Notes: a model not told the origin generated them from the sequence alone. A stretch of DNA of 64,000 nucleotides from Pelomonas sp. Root1237 (GCF_001425055.1 NZ_LMDK01000017.1:547871-611870); one strand, 5' to 3'; positions 8,018 through 18,274 are shown, numbered from the stretch's first letter. Program-made: numbers and translations.

Positions 8018-8908
8018 ATGCGTGATTGCAGGCAGTCGGTGATCCACATCGCAAGCCGGGCGTTAGCCCTGGCCAGCGTGGCACTGCTAGGGTTTGGCGG
8101 GTTCGGCGCGTCGGCCGAACCTTCGCCTGGCGCACCGCAGGTCGTGACCTACCCCTCGTCCGGCGCCGCCGGCGACAAGCGCGGCGACTACTACGCCAGC
8201 CTGCTCAAGCTGGCCTTGGGCAAGGCTGACGGCCACTTCGCCGTGCAACCTTCCGCGAAACCGAGCGTGGCCGTGCGAGCCTTCGTGAGCATGGCCGCCG
8301 GGCAGGATATCGACGTCGTCTGGGCACCGACCACGGTCCAGCTCGAGCGCGACTATCTGCCCGTGCGGATCCCGGTCGACAAGGGCATCCTCGGCTGGCG
8401 CATCTTCCTGATCGGCGAGGACGACCGAGGCCAGTTCGAGAGCATCCGTTCGCTGGAGCAGCTCAAGGCGCTGCCAGCCGGGCTGGTCAGGGAATGGGTC
8501 GACACGGGCGTCCTGCAGAGCAACGGCCTGCCGGTCGTCGCCGCCGCGCGCTACGAGAACCTGTTCACGATGCTGGCGGCGCAGCGCTTTCGCTACCTGC
8601 CGCGCGGCGTCGGCGAGATCTACGGCGAGTTGAGCAACTACGGCCACCTGGGCCTGGCCGTCGAATCCCACCTCGCGCTGCACTACCCGATGTGCAGCTA
8701 CTTCTTTGTCGCCCGGCAGAACACCGAGCTGGCCGAGCACATCGAGCAGGGCCTTCGGCGCGCGCAAAAGGACGGGTCGTTCGAGCAGCTCTTCCAGCAG
8801 TTCTTCGGCAAGGCGGTGCAGGCCGCAAAGCTCGACAAGCGCCTGGTCTTCGAGCTGGACCACCCCACCGCGCCGGCGACCTGCCTGCGAGCCCCAATCC
8901 CACAATGA
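8018..8908 (+). CDS. Periplasmic solute-binding-like protein
   Basis: The 296-residue protein has a signal peptide (about residues 10-33, ALALASVALLGFGGFGASA) and the layout of a family-3 type periplasmic binding protein: an early strand-helix unit, WRIFLIGEDDR in the middle and a C-terminal helix LFQQFFGKAVQAAKL. Such proteins bind amino acids or act as sensor inputs. No transporter genes adjoin it, so the ligand is unknown. GTG at 8039 is an alternative start with a better ribosome site. Confidence 0.65.
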   Translation: MRDCRQSVIHIASRALALASVALLGFGGFGASAEPSPGAPQVVTYPSSGAAGDKRGDYYASLLKLALGKADGHFAVQPSAKPSVAVRAFVSMAAGQDIDVVWAPTTVQLERDYLPVRIPVDKGILGWRIFLIGEDDRGQFESIRSLEQLKALPAGLVREWVDTGVLQSNGLPVVAAARYENLFTMLAAQRFRYLPRGVGEIYGELSNYGHLGLAVESHLALHYPMCSYFFVARQNTELAEHIEQGLRRAQKDGSFEQLFQQFFGKAVQAAKLDKRLVFELDHPTAPATCLRAPIPQ

Positions 8909-8946
8909 CGCCGCATTGATGCCGCAGGCCGCTGCGTCAAGCGCCC

Positions 8947-11900
8947 TCAGCGCACCCCTGCCAGCAGGGCCGCATTGCCCCCAGCTGCCGCCGTGTTGAC
9001 CGTCAGCGTCTGCTCGGCCGCGAAGCGGTAGAGCTGGCGCACATGGCCGGCGCCAGTGACCAGCGGCAAGATGGCCCCAGCCCGCGTGGCCAGGGCTTGC
9101 GCGAGCACATGGGCGGCCGCGGAGTCGGACGATGCCAGCGCGACGCCAGCGAGCTGCGGCGCGGCGAGCAGCCCCGGCAGCGTCGCGTCGGGCAGTAGCG
9201 TCAGCGCGTTGACCGGCAGGCCGGCGCGCAGAAGGGCCTGGCGGGCGCGTTCGTCGCCGCCCAGCCAGATGGCGCTGTTGCCGGCCAGCAGGGCGCTGAC
9301 GACCGCGGCCAGGCCCGCTTCGTCACGGCCGAGCACGGCGAAGACGCCCCGGGCGTGGTGGCGCAGCGTGTTGCTCTCGCCGGTCGGGCCGGGCAGCACG
9401 AGGTCGGCGAACTGCGCCTGCGCCGCGACGAACAGGCCACGCAAGGCGAGAGCGGTCGGCGCGTCCAACGTGTCGGCAGCGCGACGCAGCGTGGCGATGC
9501 GCTCAAGCAGCGGCGTGTCGCGCCAACCGGCGTCGGCGGCAACGGCCAAGGCCTCGCTGCGGCCGTCCATCGCCAGCGTCGGCAGCGGCGCGTCGAGTTG
9601 CGGCTCGGCGCAGAAGCGGCGCAGGTAGTCGGGGCCGCCAGCCTTGGGGCCGGTGCCGGACAGGCCTTCGCCGCCAAAAGGCTGCACGCCCACCACCGCG
9701 CCGATGATGTTGCGGTTGACATAGACGTTGCCGATGCGCGCCTCGTCGGCCAGGCGCTGGGCGCGGCTGTCGATGCGCGTCTGGATGCCCAGCGTCAGGC
9801 CATAGCCCAGCGCGTTGATCTCCTTGATGACGTCGTCGACCGAGTCGTCGAAGCGCACCACGTGCAGCACCGGGCCGAAGATCTCTTCGCCGAGGTGCGA
9901 CACGCGCGGCAGCTCGAAGGCGACGGGGCGGATCTGGCGCGGCATGGCCTCGGCCACCGGCGCCTCGGCCAGCAGCTTGGCGTCGCGCTTGAGGCGCTCG
10001 ACATGCTTGCTGATGTTGGCATGGGCCTCGTCGTCGATGACGGGACCGACGTCGGTGGCCAGGTGCGCAGGCTGGCCGACATGCAGCTGCGACAACGCAC
10101 CCTTGAGCATCTCGATGACACCCTCGGCAATGCTGGACTGCACGCACAGCAGGCGCAGCGCCGAGCAGCGCTGGCCGGCGGAGCGGAAGGCCGATTGCAC
10201 GACGGCGTCGATGACCTGTTCGGGCAGTGCCGTCGAGTCGACGACCATGGCATTGAGACCGCCGGTCTCGGCGATCAGCGGGATCGGCGAGTTGGGCTTG
10301 GCGGCGAGCGCCTTGTTGATGATCTGCGCGACGACGGTGGAGCCGGTGAAGCAGACGCCGGCCGTGTGCGCATGGGCGACCAGACCGGCGCCGACGGTCT
10401 CGCCGGGGCCATGCAGCAGCGCCAGCGCACCGGCCGGCACGCCGGCGGCGTGCAGCAACTCAACCATCTTCAGCGCGACATAAGGCGTCTGCTCGGCGGG
10501 CTTGGCGGCCACCGCATTGCCGGCAACCAACGCGGCGACGACCTGGCCGGCAAAGATGGCAAGCGGGAAGTTCCACGGGCTGATGCAGACGAAGACGCCG
10601 CGGCCCTGCATCAATGCCGGCTCGGCTTCGGCCTGGTCGGCGTAATAACGCAGGAAGTCCACGGCCTCGCGCACCTCGGCGACGCAGTCGGCCTGGGTCT
10701 TGAAGGCTTCCTTGACAAGCAGGGCGCAGAACTCGGCCAGGCGGGCGTCGAGGTCGTCGGCGGCGCGGCGCAGGATGGTGGCGCGCTGGGCGACGGGCGT
10801 GGCGTTCCAGGCGGGGAAGCCGGCGTGCAGGCGGTTCATTGCGGAATCGACCTCGGCGGCGGAAGCCTCGGGAACGGCACGCACAGGCGTCGTCTCCAGC
10901 GCGACCTGCAGGGCCACGCGCTGGGCCGGCGCGGTCAGGTCGGCGCCTGTGGAGTTGGCGCGGCCGCGGCCTTCGCTGTCCAGGTAGAGGGCCGGCGGCA
11001 ACGGCAGCGCGCTCGTCGCACGCACCTCGGCCAGCGGCGAGCCGAGCAGCTCGGGCACCTGCACGCTGGGGTCGGCCAACTGGTGCACGAAGGACGAGTT
11101 GGCGCCGTTTTCCAGCAGGCGGCGCACGAGATAGGCCAGCAGGTCGCGATGCTCGCCGACCGGCGCATAGACGCGGCAGGGGATGCTGCCGTCCTTCAGC
11201 ACCTCGCGGTAGACGCCCTCGCCCATGCCGTGCAGGCGCTGCATCTCGAACGGCGCGCCGGTGGCGCGGGCCATCTGCACGATGGCCGCGATGGTGCCGG
11301 CGTTGTGGCTGGCGAACTGCGGGTAGATGACGTCGGCATGCTGGATCAGCGCGCGGGCGCAGGCCAGGTAGCTGACGTCGGTGTGCTGCTTGTGCGTGAA
11401 CACCGGGTAGTGGGTCAGGCCCAGCTCCTGGGCGCGCTTGATCTCGCCATCCCAGTAGGCACCCTTGACCAGGCGCACCATGAAGCGCAGGCCATGCTTG
11501 CGCGCGATGGCCGCCACTTCATCGACGACCGCCAGCGCCCGCGACTGATAGGCCTGCACCGCCAGGCCGAAGCCGCGCCAGTGCGGGTAGTGGGTGGCGA
11601 TACGCGCGGCCAGCGTGTCCAGCACATCCAGCGACAGCTCCAGGCGGTCGACCTCCTCGGCGTCGATGGTCAGGTTGATGTTGGCCTCGGCGGCCAGCTC
11701 GATGAGCGCCCACACACGCGGCAGCAGCTCGGCGAAGACGCGCTCGCGCTGCAGCACCTCGTAGCGGCTGAACAGGGCGCTGAGCTTGATGGAGATGCCG
11801 TCCGACGCCTCCGGCGACGCCGCGCGCTGGCCGGCGGCGATGGCCTTGATGGCGCCGACATAGGCCGCCTGATAGCGCAATGCATCGGCCTCGGTGCGGG

Positions 11901-12504
11901 CGCCTTCGCCGAGCATGTCGTAGCTGAAGCGCAGCTGCTTTTGCTGCTTGCGCGCCGAATCCGCCTCGCCCATCGCCTCATTGATGTTGCGGCCGAGCAC
12001 GAACTGCCGGCCCAAGAGCTGGATGGCCCGTACGGTGGCGGCCACCACGGTCTGCGCGCCCAGGCGCTTGAACAGGCCGCCGTCGTCATCCGCGCCCGGC
12101 AGGAAGCGCTTGGACATCGAGATGGCCGAGGCCGACAGCGCGGCCAGCATCTTGTGCGGGCTGCCTTCACTGGCGCCGTCGAAGTCGGCGCGGCCGAGCT
12201 GGTCGGCCGTCAGCGCAATGGCCGTGGGCGCGTCGGGCACCCGCAGCAGCGCCTCGGCCAGGCGCATCAGGGCCAGGCCTTCGGCGCTGGTGATGGGGTA
12301 TTCGCGCAGCAGCGATTCCATGGCCCAGAAAGGCGCCGGGTTCTTGCGCACCTGCTCCACCCAGGGCGCGGCCATGGCGATGACGCCAGGCCAGTCCAGC
12401 GCACCGCCAACACGCTCGGCCAGGGCCTGCACGACGCCGTGCTCGGCCCGGTAGGGATCGGGCAGGCGGGGCTGTTCGGTCGGGGCGACGAAGGGCGTGG
12501 GCAT
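8947..12504 (-). CDS. putA: Bifunctional proline dehydrogenase/P5C dehydrogenase PutA
   Basis: PutA oxidises proline to glutamate through two activities joined by a substrate tunnel. The 1185-residue chain begins directly with the helical region before the FAD-binding PRODH barrel (motifs LVKGAYWDGEIKRAQ and EMQRLHGMGEGVYREV), so the ribbon-helix-helix DNA-binding domain of long PutAs is missing. The aldehyde dehydrogenase half has its glutamate in AETGGLNAM near residue 745 and its cysteine in SAGQRCSALR near 780. The last ~140 residues form the extra C-terminal domain of type B PutAs. AGGAGCTC precedes the ATG at 12504. A divergent Lrp-type gene replaces self-regulation. Confidence 0.95.
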   Translation of the reverse strand: MPTPFVAPTEQPRLPDPYRAEHGVVQALAERVGGALDWPGVIAMAAPWVEQVRKNPAPFWAMESLLREYPITSAEGLALMRLAEALLRVPDAPTAIALTADQLGRADFDGASEGSPHKMLAALSASAISMSKRFLPGADDDGGLFKRLGAQTVVAATVRAIQLLGRQFVLGRNINEAMGEADSARKQQKQLRFSYDMLGEGARTEADALRYQAAYVGAIKAIAAGQRAASPEASDGISIKLSALFSRYEVLQRERVFAELLPRVWALIELAAEANINLTIDAEEVDRLELSLDVLDTLAARIATHYPHWRGFGLAVQAYQSRALAVVDEVAAIARKHGLRFMVRLVKGAYWDGEIKRAQELGLTHYPVFTHKQHTDVSYLACARALIQHADVIYPQFASHNAGTIAAIVQMARATGAPFEMQRLHGMGEGVYREVLKDGSIPCRVYAPVGEHRDLLAYLVRRLLENGANSSFVHQLADPSVQVPELLGSPLAEVRATSALPLPPALYLDSEGRGRANSTGADLTAPAQRVALQVALETTPVRAVPEASAAEVDSAMNRLHAGFPAWNATPVAQRATILRRAADDLDARLAEFCALLVKEAFKTQADCVAEVREAVDFLRYYADQAEAEPALMQGRGVFVCISPWNFPLAIFAGQVVAALVAGNAVAAKPAEQTPYVALKMVELLHAAGVPAGALALLHGPGETVGAGLVAHAHTAGVCFTGSTVVAQIINKALAAKPNSPIPLIAETGGLNAMVVDSTALPEQVIDAVVQSAFRSAGQRCSALRLLCVQSSIAEGVIEMLKGALSQLHVGQPAHLATDVGPVIDDEAHANISKHVERLKRDAKLLAEAPVAEAMPRQIRPVAFELPRVSHLGEEIFGPVLHVVRFDDSVDDVIKEINALGYGLTLGIQTRIDSRAQRLADEARIGNVYVNRNIIGAVVGVQPFGGEGLSGTGPKAGGPDYLRRFCAEPQLDAPLPTLAMDGRSEALAVAADAGWRDTPLLERIATLRRAADTLDAPTALALRGLFVAAQAQFADLVLPGPTGESNTLRHHARGVFAVLGRDEAGLAAVVSALLAGNSAIWLGGDERARQALLRAGLPVNALTLLPDATLPGLLAAPQLAGVALASSDSAAAHVLAQALATRAGAILPLVTGAGHVRQLYRFAAEQTLTVNTAAAGGNAALLAGVR

Positions 12505-12546
12505 GGCAGAGCTCCTGGTGAGGTTTCGCACTCTATCGACGCTTCA

Positions 12547-12564
12547 CTTGGATTAAATTCCAAG
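12547..12564. promoter_or_regulatory. Likely Lrp-type operator between putA and its regulator
   Basis: CTTGGATTAAATTCCAAG is a palindrome with perfect 6-bp arms around an AT-rich centre in otherwise very GC-rich DNA. It sits in the 89-bp gap between divergent putA and the Lrp/AsnC gene, so it could control both. Lrp-family sites typically have such an AT core. Confidence 0.6.
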
Positions 12565-12593
12565 GATTACAGGAACGGCCGACAAAAATCCAG

Positions 12594-13064
12594 ATGGACG
12601 ACGAAACCAAACTCGACAAGATCGACGCCCGCATCTTGCGCGTGCTGCAGGCCGATGGGCGTATTTCCAACCTCAAGCTGGCTGAAGCCGTACACCTGTC
12701 GCCCACCGCCGTGCTGGAGCGCGTCAAGCGCCTGACCCGCGACGGCTACATCCTCGGCTACGAGGCGCGGCTGAACCCGGCCAAGCTCGGCGCGGCCATG
12801 CTGGTCTTCATCGAGGTGCACCTGGACCGCACGGTGATGGACGTGATGGACAACTTCAAGGCCGCCGTCCAGGCCCGCGCCGAGATCCTGGAATGCCACC
12901 TGGTGGCCGGCGGCTTCGACTATCTGCTCAAGACGCGGGTGCGGGATATGGGCGCGTATCGGGAGTTCATTGGCAGCGTGATCTGGACGCTGCCGGGGGT
13001 AAGGGAGACGCGGACGTATGCGGTGATGGAGGAGGTGAAGGCGACGAATGCGCTGGCGTTCTGA
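12594..13064 (+). CDS. Lrp/AsnC family regulator, probably of putA
   Basis: The 156-residue protein has an N-terminal helix-turn-helix (about residues 8-60, IDARILRVLQADGRIS and LSPTAVLERVKRL) and a C-terminal ligand-binding RAM domain (about 70-150), the standard Lrp/AsnC plan. Divergence from putA, with a palindrome between, indicates a PutR-type activator that responds to proline; this is family knowledge plus position. The start at 12594 gives the full HTH without an extension. Confidence 0.9.
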   Translation: MDDETKLDKIDARILRVLQADGRISNLKLAEAVHLSPTAVLERVKRLTRDGYILGYEARLNPAKLGAAMLVFIEVHLDRTVMDVMDNFKAAVQARAEILECHLVAGGFDYLLKTRVRDMGAYREFIGSVIWTLPGVRETRTYAVMEEVKATNALAF

Positions 13065-13133
13065 AGTGCTTGCCTTTGCAGGTGGCCATCCGGCGCCTTC
13101 TCGGGCCTCCAACCGGAAAGTCCTGTCAAAAGG

Positions 13134-13556
13134 TCAGATGCCGACGTAGGTGCCCAAGCCAGGGATGACTTTGGAAAGCACAGGGCTAAACGCTATGGCG
13201 CCCAGGAGCACGTAGCCGATAAGGAAGATTGGATACGTGGTAACTGCCGTCTTCACACTGAGAAACTCACTCTCCAGGCCTTTCAACAACACCCTGGCTT
13301 TCTCATCGACCTTGGCGAGTTTGCGCAGCCGAAGAATCTCGGCTGGGAAAAGGTGACTCCCCTTGTATCGAACGAAAGACAGCACCGCGATGCTGAACCA
13401 GGCGTTGACAACTGGCGTCTTGGTTCCGAGGCAGGCCAGCGCGAAGGTGAACGCGACGAGGCCGAAACCCATGTTCAGGAAATCGGCCCATTTTTCGAAG
13501 CGCTCGCGAAGCTCGGTGAGGTACTCGTCAGTGATCGTGATCGCTTCCATCGTCAT
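13134..13556 (-). CDS. Hypothetical membrane protein
   Basis: The 140-residue protein has about three hydrophobic segments (FGLVAFTFALACLG, then WFSIAVLSFVRY, then IFLIGYVLLGAIAF). Between them lies a charged cytosolic stretch rich in Lys and Arg. Codon use is less GC-biased than in its neighbours, suggesting a more recent arrival. Two ATGs are possible (13556 and 13550); AAGG lies upstream of both. No family is recognised. Confidence 0.6.
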   Translation of the reverse strand: MTMEAITITDEYLTELRERFEKWADFLNMGFGLVAFTFALACLGTKTPVVNAWFSIAVLSFVRYKGSHLFPAEILRLRKLAKVDEKARVLLKGLESEFLSVKTAVTTYPIFLIGYVLLGAIAFSPVLSKVIPGLGTYVGI

Positions 13557-13781
13557 GTGGCCTTGTGAAGATCTCGAATTTGGTGTCGAACGCATAGGTT
13601 GCCACTCGTGACGCGCGCCCAGCAGTCGCACCGTCGAAGAGACAGTTGCCGGACCAGTTGCGCGAACGCGTTCCCATGATGCACTGCACCAGCCGGCAGA
13701 CGATGTCCTCGAGTCGACGACCGCGCTGCCGTTCGAAGGCCGGGTAAATCGGGCGCGGGAGACGCCGACGCAGCTTGGACA

Positions 13782-16700
13782 ATGAAAACCATGCCGCCAA
13801 CGTTCCACCGCACACTGACGCTGGCGCTTTGCCTGCTGACCGCGTTGACCGGAGGAGTGGCCACAGCCCAGCCTCCATTGAGCGCGCTGGAGCCCCAGTT
13901 TGCCAACGTCCCGGTGCCGCGCGACGTGGTCGGCAGCCTGGCGCAAGACAAACAAGGCCTGATCTGGATCGGCACCAGCGACGGTCTGGCGCGCTACGAC
14001 GGCTACCGCCTGCGCCCCATCGAACGCGAAGGCGCCACGCCGGTGCAGCGCAACCTGGGCTGGGTGCGCTCGCTGGCCCCCGCCGCAGACGGCGGCATGT
14101 GGATAGGCACCGAGGTCAACGGCCTGGCGCGCTACGAACCTGCGTTCGACCGCGTGCGCATGCTGGGCAGCGGCAGCGAGCGCGCCACGCCCATCCGCGC
14201 GCTGGCGGAGGACGACGCCGGCCGGGTCTGGGTCGGCACACTGGGTCAGGGCCTGCTGCGCTTTGAGCCGAAAACCGCGCGCTTCGAGATCGAGCCGCTG
14301 CGCGTCGACGGCGCAACCGAGCGCCGCGTGCTGGCGCTGGCCGTGGGCCGCGACGGCGCGCTGTGGGCCGGCCACTGGCGGGGCCTAGCCCGGCGCGACC
14401 TGCAGGGCGGCTGGGCGGCGCTGGCCTTGCCCGACAACGCCATCATCGGCATCAGCACCTTGCTGGAGGACCGCGCGGGCCGGCTCTGGTTCGGCAGCGT
14501 GGACGGCCGCGTCGGCCGCATCGAGGCGAACGGCCAGCCGCGCTGGCTGGCGGCGCGCTTCAAGGGGGGCGTGCAGGCGCTGGCGCAGAGCGCCGACGGC
14601 ACGGTCTGGGCCGGCCTGAACGACGGCATCGCCTGGCTGGACGGCGACAGCGGCGCGCTGCTGCGCCAGTTGCGCCACAACCCCCATCTGCCCGGCGGCC
14701 TGGCCGGCAATGACGTCAACGTGCTGCTGCGCGACCAGACCGGCACCATGTGGGTGGGCGGCTACGGCGTGGGCTTGCAGCGCCACCAGCAGCACCCGGC
14801 ACTGGCCGTGCGCGGCCCCGACGCCGACCCCCGCAGCCCCCTGGCCAGCAGCGACCTGCGCGGCCTGCTGCCCCGCCGTGACGGCCTGCTGATGGTGGCC
14901 ACGCACAGCGGCCCGGTGGCCCTGCTGGACGCGCAGCTGCGCACCGTCGGCGGCTGGCCGCGTGAGGCCGACACGCCGGTGGACAACCTCGCCGAGGGGC
15001 CGGATGGCAGCGTCTGGCTGGTGGCCAACGGCCGCCTGGAGCGCCGCGAACCGCGCAGCGCCCGACTGCTCGCCAGCTGGGCGCTGGAGGGCGGCCGCGC
15101 GCATCGCGTGCTGGTATTACCGAGTGGTGAAGTCTGGGTGGGCATGCAGGACGGGCTCTACCGCCTGCCTTCGCCCCAGGCCCGCATCGAGCGCGTGCGC
15201 CGCGCAGATGGCGAGCCGCTGCGCGGCGGCGTGCATGCGCTGCGCGTGGAGGCCCGCAACGGCCAACTCTGGGTCGGCGCGCTGGCCGGCCTGTTCCGCT
15301 GGGACGGCCAGCGCCTGGCCGAGGTGCAGGGCGCGCCCGGCGAGGCGCTGGGCTTTCCTGCCGTGCTCGGTCTGCTGCACACCCGCGACGGCAGCCTTTA
15401 CGTGGACACCGCCGTCAGCGGCCTGCACCGGCTCAAGGGCTACGACGAACAGGGCCGCGCGCGCTTCGAACGCATCAGCGAGCGCATGGGGGCGCCGGGC
15501 CGGCCCTTCGGCGTCAACCTGCACGAGGACGCCAAGGGCCGGGTATGGAGCCAGCAATCCGTCTACGACCCGAACGCCAACCGCCTGGACGAACTCTCCG
15601 GCGCCGAGGGCCCGCCGATGGGCACGCCGCGCTTCTTCGCCGACGCCGCCCTGCCCGACGGCCGCCTGCTCTTCTGCGGCAGCCGCGGCCTGCTCGTCAT
15701 CGAGCCGCTGGCCTTCATGCCTTCGCGCTATGCGCCGCCGGTGGTCGTCAGCAGCCTGCGCCGCGACGGCCAGCTCTTCCAGCCGGACCAGGACCTGAAG
15801 CAAGGCTTGAAGCTGCCGGCCGGTACCCGCAGTGTGGCCGTCGAGTTCGCCGCACTGGACTACATCGACCCGGCCAAGCTGCGCTACATGATGCGCCTGG
15901 CGGGCTGGGACGCCGAATGGACGTTCACCGACGCCAGTGCCCGCTTCGCGAGCTATGGCGGCCTGCCGCCGGGCCGCTATCGGCTGGAGGTGTACGCCAC
16001 CAACCATCACGGCGTGTGGGGCGACCGCCCGCTGCTGCTCGACATCGAGCTGCTGCCGGCCTGGTGGCAGACGCGCTGGGCCCAGGCGGCCGCCGCGCTT
16101 TCTTTACTGGGCTTGGCCTGGCTGCTGTTGCGCTGGGGTGTGGCGAGGCGCACCGCACAGCTGCGCCGACGCGAAACGGCGCTGCAAGCCCTGGTGGAGC
16201 AGCGCACCACGGAGTTGCGCGAGGCCAGCACCACCGACCCGCTGACCGGCCTGCGCAACCGCCGCTACCTGGACTCGCGGGTCACCTCGGACCTGCAGCT
16301 CTGCCTGCGCCACTACACCGAGCCGCGCCACAGCAACCCCGACCGCCACCGCGACGACGAAGCCGACCTGCTCGTCATGCTGATGGACCTCGATCACTTC
16401 AAGCGCATCAACGACCGCCACGGCCACACCGCGGGCGACCAGGTGCTGGTTGAGTTCGCCCGCCGGCTGCGCATGGTCTTCCGCGAGAGCGACGTGCTGG
16501 TGCGTTGGGGCGGCGAGGAATTCCTGGCCCTGGCCCGCGGCGGCGCACGCAGCGGCGCCACCGAGCTGGCGGCACGCTTCAACGCCGTCGTGCGCGAGCA
16601 GGCCTTCACGCTGGCCGACGGCCGCACGCTGCCGGTCACCGTGTCCATCGGCTTCGCCGTCTTCCCTCTCGACCCCGAAGCGCCTCGGGCCTGGGATTGG

Positions 16701-16868
16701 GACGCCACGCTGAGCCTGGCCGATGCCGCCCTCTATGCCGCCAAGGCGCAAGGCCGCGACGGCTACCTGGGCGTGCTGCGCGCCGATGGCCTGCGGCCCG
16801 ATGAACTGGCCCTGGACGCCGACACCTGGCCGGACGAGCCGCGGCTGCAGGTGCGGCGCAGCGACTGA
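13782..16868 (+). CDS. Ligand-sensing diguanylate cyclase (beta-propeller, Y_Y_Y, GGDEF)
   Basis: The 1028-residue protein has a signal peptide (residues 1-29), a large periplasmic seven-bladed propeller with repeated GLIWIGTSDGLARYD-like units (about 40-640), a Y_Y_Y module (about 680-755), one membrane helix (about 765-785) and a cytosolic GGDEF domain (about 816-985). The active site is GGEEF near residue 908 and an RESD inhibitory site lies five residues before it, so it should make c-di-GMP under product feedback. The sensor half resembles that of hybrid two-component polysaccharide sensors. It stands alone. Confidence 0.9.
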   Translation: MKTMPPTFHRTLTLALCLLTALTGGVATAQPPLSALEPQFANVPVPRDVVGSLAQDKQGLIWIGTSDGLARYDGYRLRPIEREGATPVQRNLGWVRSLAPAADGGMWIGTEVNGLARYEPAFDRVRMLGSGSERATPIRALAEDDAGRVWVGTLGQGLLRFEPKTARFEIEPLRVDGATERRVLALAVGRDGALWAGHWRGLARRDLQGGWAALALPDNAIIGISTLLEDRAGRLWFGSVDGRVGRIEANGQPRWLAARFKGGVQALAQSADGTVWAGLNDGIAWLDGDSGALLRQLRHNPHLPGGLAGNDVNVLLRDQTGTMWVGGYGVGLQRHQQHPALAVRGPDADPRSPLASSDLRGLLPRRDGLLMVATHSGPVALLDAQLRTVGGWPREADTPVDNLAEGPDGSVWLVANGRLERREPRSARLLASWALEGGRAHRVLVLPSGEVWVGMQDGLYRLPSPQARIERVRRADGEPLRGGVHALRVEARNGQLWVGALAGLFRWDGQRLAEVQGAPGEALGFPAVLGLLHTRDGSLYVDTAVSGLHRLKGYDEQGRARFERISERMGAPGRPFGVNLHEDAKGRVWSQQSVYDPNANRLDELSGAEGPPMGTPRFFADAALPDGRLLFCGSRGLLVIEPLAFMPSRYAPPVVVSSLRRDGQLFQPDQDLKQGLKLPAGTRSVAVEFAALDYIDPAKLRYMMRLAGWDAEWTFTDASARFASYGGLPPGRYRLEVYATNHHGVWGDRPLLLDIELLPAWWQTRWAQAAAALSLLGLAWLLLRWGVARRTAQLRRRETALQALVEQRTTELREASTTDPLTGLRNRRYLDSRVTSDLQLCLRHYTEPRHSNPDRHRDDEADLLVMLMDLDHFKRINDRHGHTAGDQVLVEFARRLRMVFRESDVLVRWGGEEFLALARGGARSGATELAARFNAVVREQAFTLADGRTLPVTVSIGFAVFPLDPEAPRAWDWDATLSLADAALYAAKAQGRDGYLGVLRADGLRPDELALDADTWPDEPRLQVRRSD

Positions 16869-16933
16869 GCGCCAAGGCGGGCGGCGAGCGTGGCCAGCGC
16901 CGCAAAATGCGCGTTTTCAAGTCGACCCACCCC

Positions 16934-17461
16934 ATGATGCATCGCACCCTCACGCTGACGGCCTGCCTGCTGGCCAGCTTCGCCGCCGAGGCCGTGTCAA
17001 CGACCGCGCAGATCACCGCCCAGTCGGCGCTGCTGGGCGTGCAACTGGCCGCCAAGCAGCGTGAGGCCAAGGGCGGCCTGCCCGCCGCGCAGAACGCCTG
17101 CATCCAGGCCCTGCAGCCCAGCGAGTTCTACGAGACGACCGAACGGGTGGTCACGATGTCGCTGAGTGCCAGCGAAGTTGCGGCGGCCGACCGGTTTTTC
17201 AGTTCGGTCCCGGGACACAAATACGCCAGGCACGGCTTGCTGGGCATCTACACCGCCCTGGGCGAAAAGGCCCCCGAGCCGCTGCCCGCCATTTCGGCAG
17301 CCGAAGTCAAGGCCATCGAAGCCTTTGCCGCCTCGCCGGCCGGGCAAGCCCTGTTCACCCGCCAGGTCCTGCAATCCCCGGCGGCCCGCGAAGCCTATGA
17401 CGGCCGCGCCCGTGAGCTGGTCACGCGCTGCCAGGCCGTCAAGCCGGATCGCGCGGACTGA
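16934..17461 (+). CDS. Exported protein, DUF2059-like
   Basis: The product has a signal peptide (MMHRTLTLTACLLASFAAEA) and a helical C-terminal half with FFSSVPGHKYARHGLLGIY and FAASPAGQALF, which recalls DUF2059-type periplasmic proteins. ATG 16907 would add nine residues before the signal peptide, so 16934 is preferred; neither has a clear ribosome site. It lies 65 bp after the diguanylate cyclase but no functional link is visible. Confidence 0.6.
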   Translation: MMHRTLTLTACLLASFAAEAVSTTAQITAQSALLGVQLAAKQREAKGGLPAAQNACIQALQPSEFYETTERVVTMSLSASEVAAADRFFSSVPGHKYARHGLLGIYTALGEKAPEPLPAISAAEVKAIEAFAASPAGQALFTRQVLQSPAAREAYDGRARELVTRCQAVKPDRAD

Positions 17462-17491
17462 CGTGGGTCTCGCGAGCTGGGCGCGCGACGC

Positions 17492-18187
17492 TCAGCCCAG
17501 GTGCTTGCCAAAGAACCGCATCGCCCGGTCCCACGCCTGCTGCGCCCACACCGCGTCGTACTGCGTCTTGGCAATGCGCCCTGGCCCCTGCGCCGTCTCG
17601 TTGGCAAAGGCATGGTGGGCCAGATAGCGGTGGCCTTCGTAGCGCACACCGACCTCGGCGAACTTCGCTTCCAGGCTGTCCACGCCGGCAATCGGGAAGG
17701 ATTCATCCTGCGTGGCCCAGTGGGCCTGCAGCGGCATCTTGATCTTGCTGGCGTCTACATATTCCAGCGGCGGCATGCCGTACCAGATCACGGCGGCGTC
17801 GGCCTCGGGCACCATCGTCGCGGCCAGCACGGTCAGCGCGCCGCCCATGCAATAGCCGGTCACGCCGACCTTGCCGCTGCCCAGCTTCAGGTCCTTGAGG
17901 TAGTGCACCGCGCCGCGCACGTCCTGCGAGGCGGCGTCGCCAAAGTTCAGGTCCGTCATCAGATGGCCGGCTTCCTCGGCCTCGACGGTGCTCTTGCCGC
18001 GGTAGAGGTCGGGCACCAGCGCCGTGAAGCCGGCCAGCGCAAAGCGATCGGCCACGCCACGGATCTGGTCGTTCAGGCCCCACCATTCCTGGATGACCAC
18101 CACGGCGCCCAAGGGCTGGGCGGCCTCGGCGAGATAGCCGGACACAGGGGCGCCATCGGGGCGCTTGAACTGGACGGTCTGGGCCAT
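17492..18187 (-). CDS. Dienelactone hydrolase family protein
   Basis: The 231-residue cytosolic protein has the dienelactone hydrolase fold with a cysteine nucleophile in GYCMGG (C113), an acid in ATQDESFP (D161) and a histidine in YLAHHAFAN. This is the full DLH triad. The family opens cyclic lactones in aromatic degradation, but no such pathway genes lie nearby, so the real substrate is unknown. The RBS region AGGAGAC precedes ATG 18187. Confidence 0.85.
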   Translation of the reverse strand: MAQTVQFKRPDGAPVSGYLAEAAQPLGAVVVIQEWWGLNDQIRGVADRFALAGFTALVPDLYRGKSTVEAEEAGHLMTDLNFGDAASQDVRGAVHYLKDLKLGSGKVGVTGYCMGGALTVLAATMVPEADAAVIWYGMPPLEYVDASKIKMPLQAHWATQDESFPIAGVDSLEAKFAEVGVRYEGHRYLAHHAFANETAQGPGRIAKTQYDAVWAQQAWDRAMRFFGKHLG

Positions 18188-18274
18188 GCGTGTCTCCTGA
18201 AAAGCGGCAGCCTAACCTGCGCGACACGGGGTTTTCCCCGGGGCGGCGAGAATGCCCCCTTGAAGCCCCACACC

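Noticed and set aside
9355..12735. A 1126-codon open frame on the strand opposite putA
   Set aside because: It is an antisense shadow typical of high-GC DNA; putA on the minus strand has all domains and catalytic residues.
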